A stretch of 64,000 nucleotides of DNA, from positions 372,001-436,000 of the forward strand of contig NZ_CP013364.1 of assembly GCF_001718315.1 (NCBI RefSeq), read 5' to 3'. The translations under genes were made by a program, and so were the position numbers. This DNA is from Burkholderia diffusa (GTDB lineage Bacteria > Pseudomonadota > Gammaproteobacteria > Burkholderiales > Burkholderiaceae). The notes beneath the pieces were generated by a model that worked only from the letters and a program-made list of their open reading frames with translations, was not told the DNA's origin and did not search any database. Numbering within the stretch: the stretch's first letter is position 1; each line of letters opens with the position of its first letter. This document shows, piece by piece, positions 1 to 9,219 of the stretch.

Positions 1-1
1 G

Positions 2-289
2 GACGAACGGCTGCTGCCGCACGAACGCGCCGACGATCAGGACGTCTACGCGCGTCTTGCCCCGCTTCTCGGTGGCGAGGACCCGCTGGCGGCGATGAGC
101 GGCGCGCACCGCGAGATCTTCAGGATGGTCAGATCGCTCAGGCAGATGGTCGCGGACCTGCCGCGTGACGGAACCAACGCCGTGCAGGTGCAGGCGATAC
201 AACGCCTGCTGTACGGGCTGGAAGCGATCGTACGCCTGCATTGCGCTCAGGAGGAGGAACTGTTCCACGCCGTCGGCGCGGATGCGTGA
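2..289 (+). CDS. Hemerythrin-like (HHE) domain protein, C-terminal part
   Basis: The reading frame is open from the first bases of the window, so the N-terminus lies upstream; 95 residues are visible. They are helical and rich in His and Glu, with LLPHE near the start, GAHREIF in the middle and RLHCAQEEELF near the end. This spacing of His and acidic residues fits the last helices of an HHE/hemerythrin cation-binding four-helix bundle, which normally holds a di-iron centre for sensing or binding O2 or NO. The domain could be free-standing or the tail of a larger protein; the missing upstream sequence decides this. The downstream universal stress gene is on the opposite strand and ends 12 bases away. 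Confidence 0.6.
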   Translation, partial: DERLLPHERADDQDVYARLAPLLGGEDPLAAMSGAHREIFRMVRSLRQMVADLPRDGTNAVQVQAIQRLLYGLEAIVRLHCAQEEELFHAVGADA

Positions 290-301
290 CGGGGAAACGC
301 A

Positions 302-1255
302 TCACGCATGCGGCGCACTTACGAGAAGGACCGGCGTTTTCGTGATGCGCGCAACGCGTCCGGCCACGCTGCCGACGAGCCAGCCGGTGACGCCGCGCCG
401 CCCATGAGTGCCCATGACGACCATGTCCGCGTTCCATTCGATGGCGTCGTGCACGATCAGGTGAGGCACGTCCGTGCCAGTGCGATCCGTTTGAATCAGC
501 TGCGACTGCGCGTGTCCGGCCGGTGTGCCGTCGAGCAGGGCCATGGCCTTTTGCAGGATGTGATTGCCTTCGCTGACCAACGCCGTTTCCAGCGTCTCGA
601 CCGGGACGAAATCACCCAGCGATGTGGGGCGATCGAGCACGTATATCGCACGGAATTCGGTCTCGGGCCGCGAGAATTTCAATCCCGTTCGCAATGCGTG
701 AAGCGCAATCGGGCTGCCGTCGACAGCGAACAGCATCCGCCGCGGCAGGTGCTCGGCCACCGACGCAAAACCCTCCGGAACGATGAGCAGCGGGCAGCCG
801 ACGAGCTTGCCGAGCGGGCCGGAAACCGTTCCTTCGATCCATCCGAGCAGGCCATGATGCTGCCGTGCGCCGACGATCAGGAGTTCGGCCTGCCAGGCTT
901 GCGCACAGTCGGCCAGCGCATGTGCGATATCCCCGCCGTGCGTCGACAGATCGACGACTTCCGTGTCGATCGAGAGGTCGTCGCGCGGGATTGCGCTTCG
1001 GGCGCGCGACAGCGCGTCGGATGCGTCTCGCAGCAATTCGTCGCGAGCCGATTCGAGAAATGCCGTGGATCTCGATCCGCGCGGGACGAGTGTCCGTGGA
1101 TTATCTGCAACGCTGACGATATGCACTGCTGCGTTCGATGGAAGGAACGCTTTGGCATACGCGAGTGCATGTGCGGATGCGGCGGAGCCGTCGATGGCGA
1201 TCAGCACCCGCAGGGGAGCGGAGACTGCCTGGACGGGTGAAGCGCTGGTGTTCAT
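302..1255 (-). CDS. Tandem-domain universal stress protein (UspA family)
   Basis: A 317-residue protein made of two Usp domains, roughly residues 15-155 and 170-310. Each starts with a hydrophobic strand plus Asp (LIAIDGS, LFAVDGS). The second keeps the ATP-binding loop pattern G-x2-G-x6-GS (THGRRGVTGWLVGS); the first has a looser version (GARQHHGLLGWIEGT). Usp proteins are cytoplasmic nucleotide-binding stress factors. I chose the start at 1255 (MNTSASPV) because GGGAG lies seven bases upstream; a longer frame upstream has no such site. The neighbours are redox proteins (hemerythrin, b-type cytochromes), which fits a stress or low-oxygen role, but that is inference. Confidence 0.85.
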   Translation of the reverse strand: MNTSASPVQAVSAPLRVLIAIDGSAASAHALAYAKAFLPSNAAVHIVSVADNPRTLVPRGSRSTAFLESARDELLRDASDALSRARSAIPRDDLSIDTEVVDLSTHGGDIAHALADCAQAWQAELLIVGARQHHGLLGWIEGTVSGPLGKLVGCPLLIVPEGFASVAEHLPRRMLFAVDGSPIALHALRTGLKFSRPETEFRAIYVLDRPTSLGDFVPVETLETALVSEGNHILQKAMALLDGTPAGHAQSQLIQTDRTGTDVPHLIVHDAIEWNADMVVMGTHGRRGVTGWLVGSVAGRVARITKTPVLLVSAPHA

Positions 1256-1531
1256 GAATGTCTCCCGATGGCAAGCGACAGTCTTGTACACGGCCATTTT
1301 TCGCACGGTCGGTGCCTGCCGGGTTGACCTTCGTCAAGTGCGTTCGTCTTCGCGGTGCCGGGCGAGACGGCGGCCCGATCGCGGCGAGCGCATGGCCGCT
1401 ATCGCGTTGACATGAGTCAAGCGGGAGGCCGACTTCAGGCAGCAGCATTGAAACGAGGCCGCGTTGATCGCGACAGGCACCGAGCCTGCGCAAACCGCGC
1501 CGCGTGCCGCTACCCGACTGGAGAAATGATC

Positions 1532-2008
1532 ATGCGAAAGCTGGCAATGTTGATCGTGCTTGCGCAGATGCTGTTCGCCGCAACAACGTGCGGGGCTGCC
1601 ACCGATCAGTCGGTCCGGAGCGTCACGAAGCACGGCCTGACCGTCCATTTCGGCATCGTGCCCGCTGACAAGGCCTCACGCCCGCAGCAAGAGGCGGGCG
1701 TGCCAGGCGATGCGAAGAACGGGCAGGGGCTGGCCAGCTATCATCTCGTGGTTGCACTGCTCGACGCCAGGACCGGATCGCGCATCGATGACGCGATGAT
1801 CGTCGCCACGATGACCTCACCGGCGTCCAAGGCCCGGCCGAAGGTTCAAATCAAGCGTTTGCCGGCGTTCACGGTCAACGGCATGGTGACGTACGGCAAC
1901 TACTTCGACATGCCGTGGGCCGGCCGGTATTACATCGATCTTTCAGTCAGACGGCGCGACAGCGCCGACACGGTTCACGTTCGACTGAATTACGAACACA
2001 CTCTCTGA
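1532..2008 (+). CDS. Periplasmic protein, FixH/YtkA-like
   Basis: A 158-residue protein with a clear signal peptide (MRKLAMLIVLAQMLFAATTCGA). The mature part has alternating beta-strand segments and ends in YYIDLSVRRRDS...VRLNYEHTL. This resembles the small Ig-like FixH/YtkA domain, in which a secreted or membrane-anchored beta-sandwich carries phrases such as 'GRYYIDL'. The start at 1532 is supported by GGAG eight bases upstream; an in-frame ATG at 1526 is too close to that site. It lies alone between the stress protein and cytochrome b561, both on the other strand. The function is unknown; the family match is by eye and moderate. Confidence 0.6.
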   Translation: MRKLAMLIVLAQMLFAATTCGAATDQSVRSVTKHGLTVHFGIVPADKASRPQQEAGVPGDAKNGQGLASYHLVVALLDARTGSRIDDAMIVATMTSPASKARPKVQIKRLPAFTVNGMVTYGNYFDMPWAGRYYIDLSVRRRDSADTVHVRLNYEHTL

Positions 2009-2145
2009 GGACTCCCTTTGCAGACGTGGTGCATTGAAAACCGGGATTCGTTTCCAGTCTGATTCCGCGGGCAGCTTCCGCGCGTCATTTGTCAGACTTT
2101 GACGGCATGACCGGACAGCGCTGCGCGTGACGCCGTGCTCGACGG

Positions 2146-2712
2146 TCAATTCCGGTCAGCGGACGGAACCCTCTGCCGAGCGCCACGCGCGGGCAAAGGC
2201 AGAATGCGCGGAAGCACATTCTCGGATTTGAACAACTTGTGCGCCACCGCGCCCAGCACGTGCAAACCCACCAGCGCGGCCAGCCCGTAAGCCGTGAGCG
2301 CGTGCAATTCCCCCAGCCAGTGCGACAGTTCGCGGCTCCTGGGCACCAGGGTCGGCAGCGAGAAGAGCCCGAAGCAGCTGGCCGTGTGCCCGGCCGCATT
2401 CGTCTTCATCCATCCAAGCACGGGAATGGCGACCATCAGCACATAGAGCAGCCCGTGGACGCCGCGTTCCGCAAAATGGTTCATCGTCCCGGTCGGATTG
2501 ACCGACGGCGGGAGCCTGCGTCGCACGCGCAGCCGATTCACGATGCGAATCGCCACGAGTACGAGAATGGCGACGCCGATCGACTTGTGCAGGCTGACGA
2601 GGTCTTCATTGTCGTCCAGCAGCAAGCCGACGATCAGGTTGCCGATCAGCGCGGCGGCCAGCAGCCAGTGCAGCAAACTGATCGATAGCGGATAGCGGGT
2701 AACGGTCTTCAT
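2146..2712 (-). CDS. Cytochrome b561 family membrane protein
   Basis: A 188-residue integral membrane protein with four predicted hydrophobic helices. Conserved histidines sit in SLLHWLLAA (about residue 15), LVSLHKSIG (about 42) and in the last helices (LHALTAYGLAALVGLHVLG), the pattern of bis-His haem b ligation in the cytochrome b561/YodB family. Such proteins move electrons between the quinone pool and periplasmic acceptors. The next gene on the same strand upstream (2756-3130) encodes a soluble b562-like protein, so the two may share a transcript, with b562 first and 43 bases between the frames. Confidence 0.85.
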   Translation of the reverse strand: MKTVTRYPLSISLLHWLLAAALIGNLIVGLLLDDNEDLVSLHKSIGVAILVLVAIRIVNRLRVRRRLPPSVNPTGTMNHFAERGVHGLLYVLMVAIPVLGWMKTNAAGHTASCFGLFSLPTLVPRSRELSHWLGELHALTAYGLAALVGLHVLGAVAHKLFKSENVLPRILPLPARGARQRVPSADRN

Positions 2713-2755
2713 GACGGAAATGCCTGTTCAGTGGCGAAAGCGCAGCCCGCCCGGA

Positions 2756-3130
2756 TCATCCGAGCAGGTCGTGATAGTGTTTTTTCGATCCGTTGATTCG
2801 CCGCAACGCCTGTTTCGCCGCGGACAGGTCATTGGCCTGGATGGCACGATCGACGTCGGCCAATTCATCGCGCAATGTGCGCATGCCTTCGTCATAGGTC
2901 GGCTGATCATTGCGATACCGCTGGCGGCTCGCCTGCTGCGCATCGCTTTCGAGCCGTGTCACGTAGCCTTTCATTTCAGGAATCGTCCGGCTGTCCATCG
3001 CACCCTGCATCGCGTGCTTCATGTCTCGCATCAGCGTCTTGATCTCGCTGGCGCAGGCCGGCGCGGCAGCCACGGCAAGCAGCAGGCCCAGCGTTGCGCA
3101 AAAACGGAGTCGGAACGGTAGCCGGTTCAT
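2756..3130 (-). CDS. Cytochrome b562-like periplasmic protein
   Basis: A 124-residue protein. I start it at MNRLPFRLRF (3130) because this gives a standard signal peptide ending ACAS. The mature part is all-helical. Cytochrome b562 binds haem through Met in helix 1 and His in helix 4; here EIKTLMRDMKH offers Met near the mature N-terminus and KKHYHDLLG offers His near the C-terminus, matching the 'YHQKYR' end of the E. coli protein. It lies just upstream of the b561 gene on the same strand and back to back with the two-component pair at 3293. The start codon has only a weak ribosome site. Confidence 0.75.
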   Translation of the reverse strand: MNRLPFRLRFCATLGLLLAVAAAPACASEIKTLMRDMKHAMQGAMDSRTIPEMKGYVTRLESDAQQASRQRYRNDQPTYDEGMRTLRDELADVDRAIQANDLSAAKQALRRINGSKKHYHDLLG

Positions 3131-3292
3131 GGTCGTGACTGATTGCGAGTGTCGTTGACCGCGACCATAGAGTGCCGACGTTAACGGATTCTTAAGGACC
3201 GGATTTTCGCGCGCCCCGCTTGATGGCTGCCCACGCGTGCGGTTATCGTGCGCCAATGGACGCCATGTCCGGATCAAAAGGAACACGACACC

Positions 3293-3955
3293 ATGCGGGT
3301 GTTACTCGTGGAAGACGACAAGCTGATCGGCAGCGGCGTGGAGGATGGCCTCATCGAGGCCGGCATGACGGTCGACTGGACGCACGACGGCAGGCATGCG
3401 CAGCTCGCGCTCGAAACGACGCCGTATGACCTCGTCGTGCTTGATCTCGGCCTGCCTCGCATGTCGGGAGTTGAATTGCTCGACTGGCTTCGCAAGCGCC
3501 GCGACCATACGCCGGTGCTGGTCATGACCGCGCGCGACACCGTGGCCGATCGCGTGAGCGGCCTGAGCGCGGGCGCCGACGACTACATCGGCAAGCCGTT
3601 CGACCTGACCGAGCTGATTGCCCGATGCCGTGCGCTCGTGCGACGCTCGCAGGGCCGCGGCACCGATACGATCGACTATGGCGACCTGTCGATCGATCCC
3701 GCGCTGATGACGGTGACGCGCGGCGCCGAACGAATCGCGTTGACGTCGCGCGAATGCGCATTGCTGGTCGAACTGCTGGCGAATCAGGGCCGCCCGCTCT
3801 CGCGTGCGCAACTCCAGGACAGTCTCTATGGCTGGAACGAGGAAATCGAAAGCAATGCGATCGAAGTGCATGTGTCGAATCTGCGCAAGAAACTGGGCGC
3901 CGACTTGATTCGCACGATTCGAGGTGTCGGCTACGTGGTGGAGAAGGCATCGTGA
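3293..3955 (+). CDS. OmpR-family response regulator (QseB/PmrA-like)
   Basis: A 220-residue regulator with an N-terminal receiver (VEDD at residues 6-9, phospho-acceptor Asp51 in VVLDLGLP, Lys in IGKPFDL near 101) and a C-terminal winged helix ending in HVSNLRKKLGADLIRTIRGVGYVVE. AAAAGGAA lies about nine bases before the ATG. Its stop codon overlaps the start of the sensor kinase gene by one base, so the two are co-translated. It diverges from the cytochrome b562/b561 genes, which are possible targets. Confidence 0.9.
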   Translation: MRVLLVEDDKLIGSGVEDGLIEAGMTVDWTHDGRHAQLALETTPYDLVVLDLGLPRMSGVELLDWLRKRRDHTPVLVMTARDTVADRVSGLSAGADDYIGKPFDLTELIARCRALVRRSQGRGTDTIDYGDLSIDPALMTVTRGAERIALTSRECALLVELLANQGRPLSRAQLQDSLYGWNEEIESNAIEVHVSNLRKKLGADLIRTIRGVGYVVEKAS

Positions 3956-5304
3956 TGCGCTCGATCCGACAACGGCTGACCTTGCTGGTGCTGTCGGGTG
4001 TCGTGGTGGTCTGGGCGTACTCGCTGATGTCGAGCTATCGCCAGGCGATTCACGAAGCGGAGGAATGGGACGAAACCCGCCTCGAGCAGATCGCAAGAGC
4101 GTTCGTCGCGCTCGACGCGTCCGATCTGCCGGTGTTCGCGGACATCGTTCTCGGCTCGCGGGAAGACGACGATGGCGACAACGATGCATCGCCGCGAATG
4201 CTGTATCAGATCAGTGACGCAGGCGGACGAATCCTGTCCGCCAGTCCGGGGCTTGATTCGCTCGATCTGCCGGTGTTTCCCGCCGTCGCATCGAGTCCGA
4301 TCCGGTTCGGCAATCCGAAGTGGCACGCGTATGTGCTGACCGATGCCGTGCGCGGCCGTACCGTGCGCATCTTCGAACAACGCACGCATCGGTCGGACCT
4401 GTCCGCGGAAGTGGCGCGCCGTGTCGCACGGCCGCTCGCATTCGCGTTGCCCGTGCTGGCCGTGTTGATCTGGCTGGCGATCGGGCGCAGCCTGACGCCG
4501 CTACGGACGCTGTCGGAGGCGATCGACGCACGTTCGCCCGACAGCCTCGATGCAATCGATTCGAAGGGCATTCCCGAAGAAGTGCGGCCGCTGGTTGCCG
4601 CACTGAACACGTTGCTGCAACGTCTGCGCGGCTCGCTCGATCGCGAGCGCGCATTCACCAGCGACGCCGCACACGAGCTCAAGACACCGCTCGCGGCGCT
4701 CAAGGTTCAGGCACAGGTCGCGCTCACCGCACGCGATCCGGACCGTCAACGGCGCGCGATGCAACGCGTCGTCGAGGGCGTAGACCGAAGCACCCATCTG
4801 GCGGACCAGTTGCTTGCACTGGCTCGACTGGACGAAACCATTCCGATGCCCGGCGAGGAGGTCGATCTCGCGCGCGTGGTGCAGACCTGCATCGACGACC
4901 ACCAGGCGAGAGCGGACCGCAAGCAGATGTCGCTGATTTCAGGCGTCAGCGGTCCGGTTATCGCACATGCACCGTCGACGCTGGTGCGCGTGCTGCTCGA
5001 CAATCTCGTCGATAACGCAATCAAGTACGGTCGCGAACAAGGGCGCATCGAAATCACATCTTGGCAGGATGCCGGCGCGATCAACCTGCAGATACGGGAC
5101 GATGGCCCCGGCGTCCCGGATGAAGATCTGTCCCGACTGCAGGATCGTTTCTTTCGCGGCGCGGATCACGACGAAAGCGGCAGCGGGCTGGGGCTGTCCA
5201 TTGTCGCGCGCATCGTGGCCAAACTCGGCGGGAGCCTGACATACATCGATGGCTTGAACGGCAACGGATTCGGCGTGCGCGTCACGTTCCCTTCGTCGGT
5301 GTGA
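3955..5304 (+). CDS. Sensor histidine kinase (QseC-like)
   Basis: A 449-residue membrane kinase. It has a first hydrophobic segment at about residues 8-25, a periplasmic region of about 130 residues, a second membrane helix at about 160-180, a HAMP-like linker, and the dimerisation helix with phospho-acceptor His240 (AAHELKTPLAALK). The ATP-binding domain shows the N box (LLDNLVDNAIKYG), the G1 box (DDGPGVPD) and the G2 box (SGSGLGLSIV). The ATG overlaps the stop of the regulator gene (TGATG). The periplasmic loop is acidic (SREDDDGDNDASP), a feature that could bind cations in PmrB/QseC-like sensors; the signal itself is not deducible. Confidence 0.9.
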   Translation: MRSIRQRLTLLVLSGVVVVWAYSLMSSYRQAIHEAEEWDETRLEQIARAFVALDASDLPVFADIVLGSREDDDGDNDASPRMLYQISDAGGRILSASPGLDSLDLPVFPAVASSPIRFGNPKWHAYVLTDAVRGRTVRIFEQRTHRSDLSAEVARRVARPLAFALPVLAVLIWLAIGRSLTPLRTLSEAIDARSPDSLDAIDSKGIPEEVRPLVAALNTLLQRLRGSLDRERAFTSDAAHELKTPLAALKVQAQVALTARDPDRQRRAMQRVVEGVDRSTHLADQLLALARLDETIPMPGEEVDLARVVQTCIDDHQARADRKQMSLISGVSGPVIAHAPSTLVRVLLDNLVDNAIKYGREQGRIEITSWQDAGAINLQIRDDGPGVPDEDLSRLQDRFFRGADHDESGSGLGLSIVARIVAKLGGSLTYIDGLNGNGFGVRVTFPSSV

Positions 5305-5458
5305 CCGAAGCGGCGATGTCGGTTCCGCCCCTGTCTTTCACATGCGATGCGTGCCGGAACGCGAAGTTAACATTGCCTTCAGTTTGAGCGGGGCATGCTG
5401 TCTCTACGGCAGACGAGACGTTCTCGGATGCCGACCCTGTTCACTGGAGATCGAGATC

Positions 5459-5779
5459 ATGAAATTCGCTATCCGTACCATCATGCTGGCGGCGGCCATC
5501 ATCCCCGCATTCGCATCGGCTGCCCAATCGGGCAGCGGCCTGACGCGGGCGGAAGTCCGCGCCCAGATCACGCAGGTCGAGCAGGCCGGTTACAACCCTG
5601 CCCGAAAAGACATTCACTATCCGCAATCGATCCAGCAGGCCGAGGCGCGCATCCGGTCTTCGGAATCGGCGCCGCAGGCCGACGCGTCGGGCTATGGGCC
5701 TGCATACGGGGCGGGGGGCGACTCGGGGGCCGCGGTCCAGAGTCATGCCGTGGCACCTCGGTTGTATACGCATCATTGA
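5459..5779 (+). CDS. DUF4148 small secreted protein
   Basis: A 106-residue protein with a signal peptide (MKFAIRTIMLAAAIIPAFASA) and the DUF4148 core: LTRAEVRAQITQVEQAGYNPAR...HYPQSIQQAEARI. The family is common, usually in many copies, in Burkholderia and relatives and has no known function. The tail is Gly/Ala-rich and ends in histidines. The ATG at 5459 is preceded by GGAGATCGAGATC. It lies 154 bases after the sensor kinase gene and may be read with it or under its control. Confidence 0.8.
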   Translation: MKFAIRTIMLAAAIIPAFASAAQSGSGLTRAEVRAQITQVEQAGYNPARKDIHYPQSIQQAEARIRSSESAPQADASGYGPAYGAGGDSGAAVQSHAVAPRLYTHH

Positions 5780-6157
5780 CGGCACTCACGCACGTATGCA
5801 CGCTTGCGTCGGCGGCCGCCGTTGTCGACGACCGAACTTCGATTTCATTTTCCGGGTTCACGTCCCGCACTTTCCGGATCGACGAGCGGGAACCGGCGTG
5901 CGTCCCATACGCCTGCGTCCGAATCCCGCGGGGGTGAACCAGTCAGGTAATTTGGTGCGCCGGCGCGCACTGCGAGGGCAACTGTGGCCTTCGGCGCCGG
6001 CTCATGCACCGAAATGAGGAACGCGGCTCGCCGGAATTTCCGTCTCGCGCCGGTGCAGCAAGCGTTTCACGACGATGGCCCGGTTTTTGCTGGAGTCTTG
6101 CCGGCCGCGCAACGATTGCGCGCTGCCCGACGACATACCAGACAAGGAAGATTCACC
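5780..6157 (+). other. Intergenic region upstream of the first ABC operon
   Basis: A 378-base stretch with no convincing gene on either strand. The last bases carry the AAGGAAG ribosome site for the GTG start at 6158. I see no clear terminator or operator. Confidence 0.4.
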
Positions 6158-6964
6158 GTGAGCCCGACGACTCGACTGTTCCCCCGACGCAAGTGGCTGG
6201 CTGCGCTGATCGCAGCACCCGTGATGGCGCTGTTCGCTGCCGCGCCGGCCCATGCCGATGCACTCGACACCATTGCGAAGAGCGGTGCGCTGCGCGTCGC
6301 GGTGCCTGAAGATTATCCGCCGTTCGGCTCGGTCGGCACGGACATGCAACCGCAGGGCTACGACATCGACATGGCCGAGCTGCTCGCCAAATCGCTCGGC
6401 GTGAAGCTGAAGCTGGTGCCCGTGAACAGCGCGAACCGGATTCCGTATCTGACGACCAACAAGGTCGACATGGTGATCTCGTCGCTCGGCAAGACGCCGG
6501 AGCGCGAGAAGGTCATCGATTTCTCGACCGCGTATGCGCCGTATTTCCAGGGCGTGTTCGGGCCCGCGGACGTGAAGGTGGGCGCGCCCGCCGACCTGAC
6601 CGGCAAGACGGTCGGCGCCACGCGCGGCGCGCTCGAGGAGATCGCGCTGTCGCAGCTCGCACCGAATGCGACGATCAAGCGTTTCGAGGACAACAACGCG
6701 ACGATCCAGGCGTTCCTGTCGGGGCAAGTGCAACTGATCGCCGCCGGCAACATCGTCGCGGCGGCGATTCTCGCGAAGAATCCGCCGCGTCGGCCCGAGG
6801 TCAAGTTCGTGATCAAGAATTCGCCGTGCTTCGTCGGCGTCAACAAGAACGAACCGCGACTGCTCGCGAAGATCGACGATGCGATCGCGCATGCGAAGCA
6901 GGACGGCACCCTGGGCGCGATGTCGAGGAAATGGCTCGGCCAGCCGTTGCCGGCCGGCCTGTGA
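6158..6964 (+). CDS. Amino-acid ABC transporter, periplasmic binding protein
   Basis: A 268-residue SBP_bac_3 protein. The signal peptide (MSPTTRLFPRRKWLAALIAA...AHA) is followed by GALRVAVPEDYPPFG, the family opening, and by GYDIDMAELLAKSLG. The Arg in ANRIPYL and the Asp in VDMVISSL fit the usual contacts to the amino-acid alpha-carboxyl and amino groups. I chose a GTG start at 6158 because AAGGAAG sits seven bases upstream and the signal peptide begins there. It heads an operon with two permeases and an ATPase. The precise substrate cannot be read from sequence; a polar or acidic amino acid is likely. Confidence 0.9.
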   Translation: MSPTTRLFPRRKWLAALIAAPVMALFAAAPAHADALDTIAKSGALRVAVPEDYPPFGSVGTDMQPQGYDIDMAELLAKSLGVKLKLVPVNSANRIPYLTTNKVDMVISSLGKTPEREKVIDFSTAYAPYFQGVFGPADVKVGAPADLTGKTVGATRGALEEIALSQLAPNATIKRFEDNNATIQAFLSGQVQLIAAGNIVAAAILAKNPPRRPEVKFVIKNSPCFVGVNKNEPRLLAKIDDAIAHAKQDGTLGAMSRKWLGQPLPAGL

Positions 6965-7053
6965 CGGATCGCTGCGTCGCCTGATAGATCGCCGCAGCCG
7001 GCGTCGCCGGCGCGGCGAATGTCATTGTCCGAACCCGAATTCATTCAATCGTC

Positions 7054-7740
7054 ATGAGCTATCAGCTTCAATTCGGCGAGCTCGCCGAATACGCCGGCGT
7101 GTTCGCCAGCGGCGCGGCGGTCACGCTTACGCTGACCGCGGTCGCAACCGTGCTCGGCGTGGCGATCGGCGTGCTCGGCGCGGCCGCGTACAGTGCCGAC
7201 GCGCCCGCGGCCGTGCGGCTGCGGCCGATGATCGGCGCGTACGTCGAGGCGATCCGCAATACGCCGTTCGTCGTCCAGCTGTTCTTCATCTTCTTCGGAT
7301 TGCCCGCGCTCGGCGTGCACATCGGCGAATACACGGCCGCTATTCTCGCGATGACGCTCAATCTCGGCGCGTACTCGGTCGAGATCGTGCGCGCGGGCGT
7401 CGCCGCCGTCCCGAACGGGCATCTGGAGGCGGCATCCGCGCTTGCGATGTCGCGCGCCCAGATGCTGCGCCACGTCGTGCTGCCGCAGGCGCTCGCCAAG
7501 GTGTTTCCCGCGCTTTCGAGCCAGATCGTGATCACGATGCTCGGTTCGGCGGTCGTGTCGCAGATCTCGGTGGCCGACCTGACCTATGCGGCGGGCTACA
7601 TCCAGTCGCGCAACTTCCGCGCATTCGAGACGTATTTCGTCATCACGCTCGCGTATCTGGCGATGGCGCTGCTGCTGCGTGGCGCGCTCGGCACGATGGG
7701 GTGCCGCCTGTTCTCGCGTCGCGTGCGGGGGGCACGATGA
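7054..7740 (+). CDS. Amino-acid ABC transporter permease 1
   Basis: A 228-residue HisM/GlnP-type inner-membrane permease with about five hydrophobic helices. The EAIRNTPFVVQLFFIFFGLPALG segment (residues about 66-88) is the hallmark 'R-x-T-P' region, and EAASALAMSRAQMLRHVVLPQAL is the EAA loop that docks on the ATPase. It pairs with the second permease, whose start overlaps its stop by four bases (ATGA), so the two probably form a heterodimeric channel. Confidence 0.9.
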   Translation: MSYQLQFGELAEYAGVFASGAAVTLTLTAVATVLGVAIGVLGAAAYSADAPAAVRLRPMIGAYVEAIRNTPFVVQLFFIFFGLPALGVHIGEYTAAILAMTLNLGAYSVEIVRAGVAAVPNGHLEAASALAMSRAQMLRHVVLPQALAKVFPALSSQIVITMLGSAVVSQISVADLTYAAGYIQSRNFRAFETYFVITLAYLAMALLLRGALGTMGCRLFSRRVRGAR

Positions 7741-8387
7741 TCGACTTCACGTTCGGGCAGATTCTCGCGAACCTGCTGCTGGCCGCGCGCTGGACGATCG
7801 TGCTGTCGATCGTGTCGTTCGTGTCCGGCGGCCTCGTCGGACTCGGGCTGCTCGTGATGCGCGTATCGAGTTCGACGGTGCTGCGCGGCACCGCGAAGCT
7901 CTACATCCAGGTATTCCAGGGCACCCCGTTGCTGATGCAACTGTTCATCGTGTTCTTCGGCCTGCCGCTCGTCGGGCTCGACGTTCCTCCGTGGGTCGCG
8001 GCCACGGCAGGGCTCACGTTCTTCACCAGCGCGTATCTCGCGGAGATCTGGCGCGGCTGCGTCGAAGCGGTGCCGAAAGGGCAATGGGAGGCGTCGGCGA
8101 GCCTGGCCATGAGCTACGTCGAGCAGTTGCGTCACGTGATCCTCCCGCAGGCTGCCCGCATCGCGATCGCGCCGACGGTCGGCTTCGGCGTGCAGGCCGT
8201 GAAGGATACGGCACTGGTATCGATCATCGGCTTCACCGAGCTGACGAAGGTCGGCATCGCGATCTCGAACGCGACGTTCCGGCCGTTCGTCGTGTATGGC
8301 CTCGTCGCGCTGATCTATTTCGCGCTCTGTTATCCGCTTACCCGTTATGCGCGCACGTTGCAAAGGAGATGGCATGCCGCTCGTTGA
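7737..8387 (+). CDS. Amino-acid ABC transporter permease 2
   Basis: A 216-residue HisM/GlnP-type permease. It has the QVFQGTPLLMQLFIVFFGLPLVG segment, here with Gln-Gly in place of the usual Arg-Gly before TP, and the EAA loop (EASASLAMSYVEQLRHVILPQA). Its ATG lies inside the preceding stop codon context (ATGA overlap), which implies translational coupling. Its own 3' end overlaps the ATPase start by 14 bases. Confidence 0.9.
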   Translation: MIDFTFGQILANLLLAARWTIVLSIVSFVSGGLVGLGLLVMRVSSSTVLRGTAKLYIQVFQGTPLLMQLFIVFFGLPLVGLDVPPWVAATAGLTFFTSAYLAEIWRGCVEAVPKGQWEASASLAMSYVEQLRHVILPQAARIAIAPTVGFGVQAVKDTALVSIIGFTELTKVGIAISNATFRPFVVYGLVALIYFALCYPLTRYARTLQRRWHAAR

Positions 8388-9123
8388 AACCCGTGGTCTC
8401 GAAAAGAGCTTCGGCGCCCATCATGTGCTCAAGGGCATCGATTTTTCCGTCGAGCGCGGGCAGGTCGTATCGATCATCGGCCGCAGCGGCTCGGGCAAGA
8501 GCACGCTGCTGCGCACGCTCAACGGGCTCGAGAGCATCGACGCCGGCACGATTTCGATCGACGGCGAACGCGTCGACGCCCGGCACGCGGACCTGCGTGC
8601 GCTGCGGCTCAAGGTCGGGATGGTGTTCCAGCAGTACAACCTGTTTCCGCACCTGAGCGCAGGACAGAACGTGATGCTCGCGCAGTCGGTCGTGAAGAAC
8701 ACGCATCGCCAGCAGGCGCGCGCGATCGCGGAACTGATGCTCGAGCGCGTCGGGCTCGGCGACAAGTTCGACGCGTTCCCCGAGCAGTTGTCCGGCGGCC
8801 AGCAGCAGCGCGTCGCGATTGCGCGTGCACTCGCGATGAAGCCGAGCGTGCTGCTGTGCGACGAAATCACGTCCGCGCTCGATCCCGAGCTCGTCGGCGA
8901 GGTGCTGGGCGTCGTCGAGCAACTCGCGCGCGACGACATGACGCTGATCATGGTCACGCACGAGATGAACTTCGCGCGCGCGGTGAGCGACAGGATCGTC
9001 TTCATGCATCAGGGCAGGGTATGGGAGAGCGGGACGGCCGAAGAGATCTTCGAGCGGCCGCAGACGGTGGAATTGACGCGGTTTCTGGGCAGCGTCCGGA
9101 ACACGGAAGCCGTTGCGCGCTGA
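8374..9123 (+). CDS. Amino-acid ABC transporter ATP-binding protein
   Basis: A 249-residue GlnQ/HisP-type ATPase. Walker A is GRSGSGKST, the Q loop is VFQQYNLFPH, the signature is LSGGQQQRVAIARALA, Walker B is VLLCDEITSALDP and the H loop is MVTHEM. Walker B reads DEI where most relatives read DEP. The start at 8374 follows AAAGGAGATGGC, a strong ribosome site, and overlaps the end of permease 2. It completes the four-gene importer. Confidence 0.92.
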   Translation: MPLVETRGLEKSFGAHHVLKGIDFSVERGQVVSIIGRSGSGKSTLLRTLNGLESIDAGTISIDGERVDARHADLRALRLKVGMVFQQYNLFPHLSAGQNVMLAQSVVKNTHRQQARAIAELMLERVGLGDKFDAFPEQLSGGQQQRVAIARALAMKPSVLLCDEITSALDPELVGEVLGVVEQLARDDMTLIMVTHEMNFARAVSDRIVFMHQGRVWESGTAEEIFERPQTVELTRFLGSVRNTEAVAR

Positions 9124-9219
9124 TCGGCCATGCGGAGGGCTGACATCGTCGCCCGGATCACCGACAATCCGGCGTGTGCGCCGCGCCCGCGCGTGCCGAG
9201 CCGCCCGAGAGAGTCCTCC

